The notes beneath the pieces were generated by a model. That model was not told where the DNA came from, made no database searches, and was given only the letters and a program-made list of their open reading frames with translations. Of a DNA stretch of 64,000 nt, positions 58,430 through 64,000 are shown piece after piece. The position numbers and the translations under genes were made by a program. This stretch comes from Epiperipatus broadwayi (Eukaryota > Onychophora > Udeonychophora > Euonychophora > Peripatidae), in the NCBI GenBank assembly GCA_028023455.1, contig JAQFVV010000021.1, forward strand, positions 2,656,351 to 2,720,350. Reading direction: 5' to 3'. Numbering within the stretch: position 1 is the first letter of the stretch; each line of letters begins with the position of its first letter.

Positions 58430-60355
58430 GTATGTTATCCTAAACATTTGAGCAGAATTTGAAATTTTTCAAATCATAAAATTTTTTTGAGGATTTGCTT
58501 TATAGCTATGTTATTTTTTTCAATTTGGTATTCCATGTTAATTAAGAATTTGATGATACTTACAATAATATTACATGATCTCTCATATGTTACAAGAGTT
58601 CAGGTTTTTTTCCTCCATCCTATTGCAAAGTGATTTATGGTTATCTTAAATAATCAGTGGACAACAGATAATATAAAGCTATAATATTTTTATTTCTAGT
58701 CTGCTATCTGTCAATGGGCTCATCACTGATGACTAAAATTTGAGATTGAAACTGATTTACTTATTCATTCCACAACCATCTTTTGGTTTATTTAATTTAT
58801 ACTATTCAATACTATTCAAGCTAATAGCCCAAAACTTAAAAATAGACCAATGTTTTGATCCCAAGCCAACATGCTTACATAAATCTGACACAAGATTAGT
58901 TTCTATATATTTTAGATATCTCCAATTTTATAATATGCATGCATTCCCCTGCCATAGAAGAGTAGTACCAACCATAATATTATGTGACTTTTTGATACAT
59001 TTATTCATATGCTTCTAAGAACAGTTATTTTCACTCTATTTTCAAGCTAGCTACTGTGAGTTTAAATAATGAATGGTCATCAAATATTTAGTGCTATAAT
59101 TTCATCATCATTAGATCAGTTTTGGCATACCCACAAGAACTTTAATTCAAAGTTGAAATTATGTGATTAATCACTTTTAACTGTGGTATAAAATAAGAAA
59201 GAAAAATTCCAAGTCACCCAGTTAGCTAACCTTGTAGAAGACTGCATCTTTTCCTTTTAGTGTCCATCAACTGTCTTAAAGATATATTATTTAGATGGCA
59301 GTTTCATCAGATTAAGTGAAAGATAATCAAATAAAAATAACAGATTAAACAAATACAAAATAATTGCTCATTCATTTTAATAATGTATTGCATATAATAT
59401 TTAATCACTAGAAGCACAAGAATAATTAGAACAGAATCGAAGTAAATATATAAAATCAATAATGCAATTAGGCTACAGGTTTGGAAATCACTGAACAGGG
59501 CAAAAAGGTGAGATTGCATTCTTAATAACTTGTTAGTTGACTGTGCACATTTAAAAGTATATTTAAGCACTACTGCAATAATCACCATAGATGGAAAATT
59601 TCTGAAAGTTATTAATTGTAAAATTCCAACAGCTAAAGCATTTTCAAAATTAAGTACTTTTTGGAAGTCACTAGTTTGTAAAGATATTTCTGTTAGTTAT
59701 TAAATTTTCAGTTTTATCAATCGTAGTGACCACTTTGATAACATAAATTAATTGAAGACAAACACTATCTTTGGATTAAAAATTTGGAGCTTTATAATTT
59801 AGTGGCTGGATATATACTACCATAATCTGGGTTTGAATCTGAACTGAGTAAAAACTTTTTGTTTCATTCAGGTTTATCAAAAATTATATTCTATTCAGAT
59901 AACTATACAAAACTGTATATCTAAGCATATTAAAGAAGAAAAAATATGATTAAAACTGACCATCCAGTAATTGGTCAGCTAATTTATGTATAAGGTTATT
60001 GGAAATGCCATGACAATTGAATGTGTTACATTTTACCTATTTAAACAAATTAAACTCTAGAAATTTTATGAAACAGCTGGATACTTAGGCGGCTAAATCC
60101 TGCATAGCTCTTGAATGTTAAATCAGTGCAATGGTACAATATCAGACATTGGAATGTTAGCTTCTTGAATCGAAACCAGTGCTCGCATTTCCGCGTGTTC
60201 GAATTTCTTATGAGCTCTCAAGCAATTTCCATTATTTATTTATGTAATGTTAAAATAAAGCTTAAAGAAAATTCAAAAAGTAGAGGATAAAAAGATTTAC
60301 TAGATTATTAAAGAATTAATATTATTGATATATGAAAATTTTAAAAACTTCGTCC
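58430..60355. other. AT-rich DNA; dispersed repeat and tRNA-like remnants
   Basis: 58440-58900 resembles 6490-6960. 60140-60240 (GTGTTCGAATTTCTTATGAG) resembles 62968-63080 (CTCAAACTTCTTATGAACTC) and looks like a second, older tRNA-derived SINE family. The open frames here (58740-59018; 59307-59588) have no motif. Confidence 0.45.
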
Positions 60356-60371
60356 TTAAGAAATAATATGT

Positions 60372-60482
60372 CGTCTTGCGTTGGTGGTCGAGTGGTCAGC
60401 GCGACTGCCTTGCACTTGCAGGCAGTTGCCCGGGTTGCGGGTTCGCGTCTCGGCCGATGTTATGACACTTAAAAAAAAAAAA
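60372..60482 (+). mobile_element. tRNA-derived SINE, copy 8
   Basis: Starts CGTCTTGCGTTGGTGGTCGA; box A region GTGGTCGAGTGGTCAGCGCG; box B GGTTCGCGTCTCGG; end GATGTTATGACAC with A tail. Target duplications AAGAAATAATATGT (60358-60371) and AAGAAACAATATGT (60483-60496) match at 13 of 14. One of the best preserved copies. Confidence 0.93.
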
Positions 60483-61388
60483 AAGAAACAATATGTTCTG
60501 CTGAAAACAACTGATGTTTCGACCTCCTCTATTTCGTTTTTACTTTCTAAAGAGAAGTCTTACAAATAAATTTAAATAAAGCTGTAAGAAATTTATAGTA
60601 ATGTATTCTTTTATAGCAAAATTCATACCCGGATGGAATCGTTTATTACTAAAAACTGAAAAATCATATTTTTTCATTAATTGTTTATTCGTGTGCTTAT
60701 AAATATAAAAATTATTTTGAAATTCTAATCATTTTTCAAATTTCATATCAGATTTTTTTTCTAAAACAGTTTTATACTTTTCAAATATTAATTTCAAAAA
60801 AGTATTTATCACATTCATAATTATTAACTGTTACGACAAATAATTAAACTATTCATGTTTAAGTACAAAAATTGGAATAAACATTATTGCTCGACAACGT
60901 TTTGAAAATTCATTTCCATGGTAAAGTTTAATTAACTTTTTTATATATCCTCTGACATTCTTGCATCGGTCTTTTGAAATTCAATGTAAAATTTCAAAAA
61001 TCTTTATACCATAATCTTTTCTAGCAATATGTTCAGTCTAGTTTAAATTCAGTTTCTTAATTCTTTTAAGGACAATAATGATACCTGTTTGTTCTTTTAC
61101 CCATGCATTTCATTTCCATGCCTTTTTGTTACTCTTAATATATATCTTTCCATTTTTCTTTGAGTGGTTTGCATTGCTCTTCTGTTAAGTATTCAAGTAA
61201 AAATCTTTTTGAAACATATAGTTCCTTTTAATATTAAGTTGTTTATATCAAAAGCATTTTATCCAAATTTAATTCTATGATTTATTTAATCCATATTAGA
61301 TCTCCTTACCTGACTGAGATATTAATAATTGTTAATTTATCAACTTTATTTTGTTCTTCTAAAATAATCCACTGAACATTACTTTATA

Positions 61389-61959
61389 TAGGGTGACAAG
61401 ACATCCAGATTTTTCAGGATTTGTTCCTATTTTTGGTTAGAAGTCCCAGTATCCCTGAACTGTTTTTTTGGGACCATTGTATGTCCTGATTTTCAAATAC
61501 TCATAATTATTATTTATCTTACATAAATAATTCATTGCAAAAATGTTAGTTTCTTGACCCTCTCCATTCACTTCAGTCTCTACAATAATATTATAAAAAC
61601 TTCAGGCAAATTCCAATTCCAAAACAAAGATCACTATTATGTTGTATGGTCATTTTCTCAAGCTATATGCTTCTTTATGTCCAACCTCAACTTGGAGCAT
61701 GTGCAGTTGGATTTTTTTGGCTAAAATTTGAACTGTGCTTGCACCTGCTTTGATTGACAGTATAGTTTTGCTTTTCTATAATGATAAAATTAATAGGAAT
61801 ATTAATAACCCCAAGCAATACTCAACATTCCAAATAGGAAGTGTACTCACAATGATGAATATACACAGGAATTGAGTTTTATAAAAGAAAAGGATACAAT
61901 GGTGTAAAAATGACTTGTCATCATGTCCAATTTTTGATTGAACCAGTCTGGTCATCCTA
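61389..61959. mobile_element. hAT-type MITE (571 bp)
   Basis: Direct repeats ACTTTATA (61381-61388 and 61960-61967), 8 bp, the length made by hAT transposases. Terminal inverted repeats are TAGGGTGACAAGACATCC on the left and, reading inward from the right, TAGGATGACCAGACTGG. RTE sequence resumes on each side as in RTE 1, which confirms the ends. No transposase is encoded; the 72-residue frame inside is accidental. Confidence 0.9.
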
Positions 61960-62584
61960 ACTTTATACTTACTTTTATCTGATAACTCATGCAACCTTTC
62001 CCAAAGCTCTAAACCATTATTGGCAAAAACAATTACATTGTGTGCAAAACTTAAATAGCTTATCTAAATGGATTTTTACTCTTTTAGCTCCCCATTTTAA
62101 TACACAAAATATTTGTTCTTTTAAAACTGTTTTAAAAATTTTGGAGATATGAAATTACCTTGTATTGTGGCATTTTGATAAATATTATAAAAAATATAAC
62201 AATATTCTGGATTTATAGCTCAATGATCCAATGCTTTTAAAATGCTTGTAGAATCAAATGACGTTTCATAATCTATAAATCCAAAGCTTAATAACAATTC
62301 ATATTCAGTTATATTTTCTATAACTTCCCTCAATATTTGTATGTGATCAACTCTTTTAAAACCATTTTAAATCCAGCTTGTTTATTTGGATGATTAGAAT
62401 CCAAAATTTTCTATAAATAGCAGAGATTGATATTTTCTGTATCACTGTTTTTTTTTAAAATATTAATATTATTACTGCATTCTTACACACATCTGGTAAC
62501 ATTCTTATCATTTTTCCATTTGATATATAGCATTCCTTAACAATGGTCAAGTATAAATTTGTCCATAATGTTGTGTTCAGCTAA

Positions 62585-62756
62585 TTAATAATGATTCCAA
62601 CACAATTGAAGTAAAACAACCATATAAAAATGTTATCTTTATTATTGAACCGGTTTTCATTCTATATAAAAAGCTCTAATATAGAGTGAAAACTGGTTCA
62701 ATAATAAAGAAAATATTTATTTTATATAGTTGTTTTGTTTCAATTATGTTGGATAT
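62585..62756. repeat. Hairpin element in RTE 2
   Basis: Arms of about 80 bases (62585-62667; 62680-62756), with tips TTGAACCGGTTTTCATTCTA and AGAGTGAAAACTGGTTCAAT. They are complementary with scattered mismatches and lie between two recognisable RTE blocks. No target duplication identified. Confidence 0.7.
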
Positions 62757-62967
62757 ATATAACATCACCCAAAAATTTTCTATTTTTTCACTTGTTTATT
62801 TTAAGATATCAATTACAATGACGTCATTTCCGGAGCTTTTTTCTCTCATAAATTTAATTCTGTTTCTCACTCCTTCATTTAAAATACTTAACAATTCAGA
62901 TGATATAGCAATTGTAGAGAATACTTTGTTTTCATATTTTTTATTATCTTATTTTTTATTATATAAT

Positions 62968-63080
62968 GTGGTTTGGCAGAGTTGATAAAGCAACTGATAT
63001 GATCAGGAGATCCCCGGAATGATTTTAGTACTCGCACTTCTGCTGCTCAAACTTCTTATGAACTCCTGGGCAATAAAGCC
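62968..63080 (+). repeat. Possible second-family tRNA-derived SINE remnant
   Basis: GTTTGGCAGAGTTGATAAAG resembles a degenerate box A region, and CTGCTCAAACTTCTTATGAA a degenerate box B region. A related block lies at 60140-60240. Too diverged for certainty. Confidence 0.4.
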
Positions 63081-63115
63081 ATATATATATATATATATTC
63101 ACTAGATGGAGCTTT

Positions 63116-63564
63116 GATGTGATGTGATGTGATGTATTATGGCTTCTCCTTAAACGAAGTCAAGAATATCTCAGCAATTATGCCCAGATAAACCTGTTAG
63201 CCACTTTCTTTTACATTCCCCACTCTAAATTTACCCATAATCTGCTCTATCCCATTTCCACAACATAATTTTTGTCAACTCTATAACCTTTATATCTAAA
63301 TCCCCCTTATCTTTTCCCAAACCCAGCATAAAAACCAATAATTCACTTTCTGTATAATCACTCTTTTCGTATTTATTTTTCCACAACTTCATTATATGTA
63401 CCCTTTCTGTTTTCAAACATTTACATTCAATTAACAAATGCCTAATATTTTCAATTCCTTCCTTACATAATTTACAAAATAAATCACCCATATTTTTCCA
63501 TTTACATGTATATTCTTTTGTAGCTTTACCAATATCTCCATTCAAGCTCCATCTAGTGATCATT
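63116..63564 (-). mobile_element. LINE 3' tail with finger, copy 2
   Basis: Minus-strand frame 63231-63572 (113 residues) reads MITRWSLNGDIGKATKEYTC, then CKLCKEGIENIRHLLIECKC (CX2C...HX4C finger), then the same tail as copy 1 at 14.7 kb. The 3' end is a (TGATG)n repeat (63116-63134 plus-strand view). A perfect 15-bp inverted repeat (CACTAGATGGAGCTT at 63100-63114, complement at 63544-63558) bounds the insert. The frame is open, so the copy is young. Confidence 0.85.
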
Positions 63565-63599
63565 AAATGCAAGCTATAAGCAAGTTAATGAAATTTATA

Positions 63600-63720
63600 A
63601 CTTGTTTTGTTTATCATATATATATATATATATAATACAAATAAAATGCCCATTAATTAAAAAACTATTGTAATAACAATAAAAATAATAAATATAATGG
63701 AAATTAACCATTATATATAA
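63600..63720. other. AT-rich DNA with (AT)n
   Basis: Short AT array at about 63618-63634; nothing else. Confidence 0.5.
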
Positions 63721-63822
63721 TCCTTCAATCTGCAGAGGTACTTTTGGTTAATTCCTTAACCAACCTCGGCTGTTGGGGTGGGTTAAGGAATTAACTGACA
63801 GTACTTCTGGGAATTGAAAGAT
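63721..63822. repeat. Short hairpin repeat
   Basis: Arms 63721-63762 and 63779-63822 with a perfect inner part (GGTTAATTCCTTAACC / GGTTAAGGAATTAAC) and mismatched outer parts. The outer phrase CTTTCAATCTG also occurs at about 50852, so it is a dispersed family. No target duplication found. Confidence 0.7.
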
Positions 63823-64000
63823 TGTATACAATAGTGCTTTCTTGAAGGTTTGTGATGATGGTGTTCTAGTTGTATTTTTATACTTGACTATTTCCATCAT
63901 CTAATATGCATATTGAATGTCTTTAGAAAAATTTAATTTTATTTAAATATTCCAAAATACATTCAACTGTTAGTAATAGCACATCAAACAGAATTAGTAT

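Larger units (their letters stand above)
61010..62990 (-). mobile_element. Decayed RTE LINE 2, with two insertions
   Basis: The order of blocks on the minus strand parallels 8800-10060: near 61020-61200 the C-terminal LQ..QK..RYIL and WTL region, 61340-61390 the MFSG segment, 61970-62060 the ADD-like region, 62200-62380 the VDY/QAGFK region, and 62790-62930 the pre-RT region. Every block has several stops. A hAT-type MITE (61389-61959) and a hairpin (about 62585-62756) interrupt it. Older than RTE 1. Confidence 0.75.

Noticed and set aside
60372-60482. Functional tRNA gene
   Set aside because: Box A and box B are present but the stems do not close, eight copies share target duplications and A tails, so these are SINEs.

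Overview
This window looks like intergenic, repeat-dominated DNA from an invertebrate animal. It is very AT-rich (by eye roughly three quarters A+T) and full of (AT)n, (GT)n and (GATA)n arrays. I found no host protein-coding gene, no intact tRNA or rRNA gene and no prokaryotic feature. Every peptide I could recognise is a decayed piece of a retroelement: RTE-type LINEs, two other LINE types with CCHC-like C-terminal fingers, and Penelope-like elements (PLEs) with a GIY-YIG endonuclease. This mix (RTE, GIY-YIG PLEs, short tRNA-derived SINEs, GATA/AT microsatellites) fits a lophotrochozoan such as a cephalopod or other mollusc, but the taxon is inference and a cnidarian is not excluded.

Layout. 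1-8.5 kb: a tRNA-type SINE, a 5'-truncated LINE with a poly(A) tail (about 3.88-5.05 kb), a foldback element (5.8-6.4 kb) and a long hairpin element (7.5-7.9 kb). 8.6-12.4 kb: the best-preserved element, a minus-strand RTE LINE (endonuclease, RT and C-terminal parts all visible), split by a 776-bp foldback element and a 230-bp hairpin element. 13-17 kb: a minus-strand PLE 3' fragment, a LINE tail, and another foldback element. 17.8-24.5 kb: five SINEs and a 487-bp hairpin element. 24.9-28.4 kb: two small foldback copies and a PLE carrying RT and GIY-YIG remnants. 28.4-33.4 kb: a young non-autonomous LTR retrotransposon whose two 2.1-kb LTRs surround only about 0.69 kb of non-coding interior. 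33.4-41.6 kb: mostly unrecognised AT-rich DNA. 41.6-47.4 kb: foldback repeats, an RTE tail and three PLE copies, each arranged as a partial inverted copy next to a longer copy. 48.7-49.8 kb: a three-armed inverted/direct repeat. 52-54 kb: two more hairpin elements. 55.6-56.3 kb: a GATA array of about 730 bp. 57.7-58.4 kb: another foldback copy. 61-63 kb: a decayed RTE carrying a hAT-type MITE with an 8-bp target duplication. 63.1-63.6 kb: a second copy of the LINE tail seen at 14.7 kb.

The main result comes from the insertion boundaries. At least five sequence families of foldback or hairpin element (ten insertions) are bounded by direct repeats of 11-15 bp. Several share one layout: an inverted partial copy, a short spacer, a longer copy, then an unpaired tail of about 30-50 bp. 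The recognisable PLEs here use the same inverted-partial-copy layout. Some of the repeats also carry a hammerhead-like core (CTGANGA, a six-base stem, then GAAA). I infer, without proof, that many of the foldback elements are non-autonomous passengers of PLE-type machinery rather than classical cut-and-paste MITEs. The one classical MITE, at 61.4 kb, makes a contrasting control with its 8-bp duplication.
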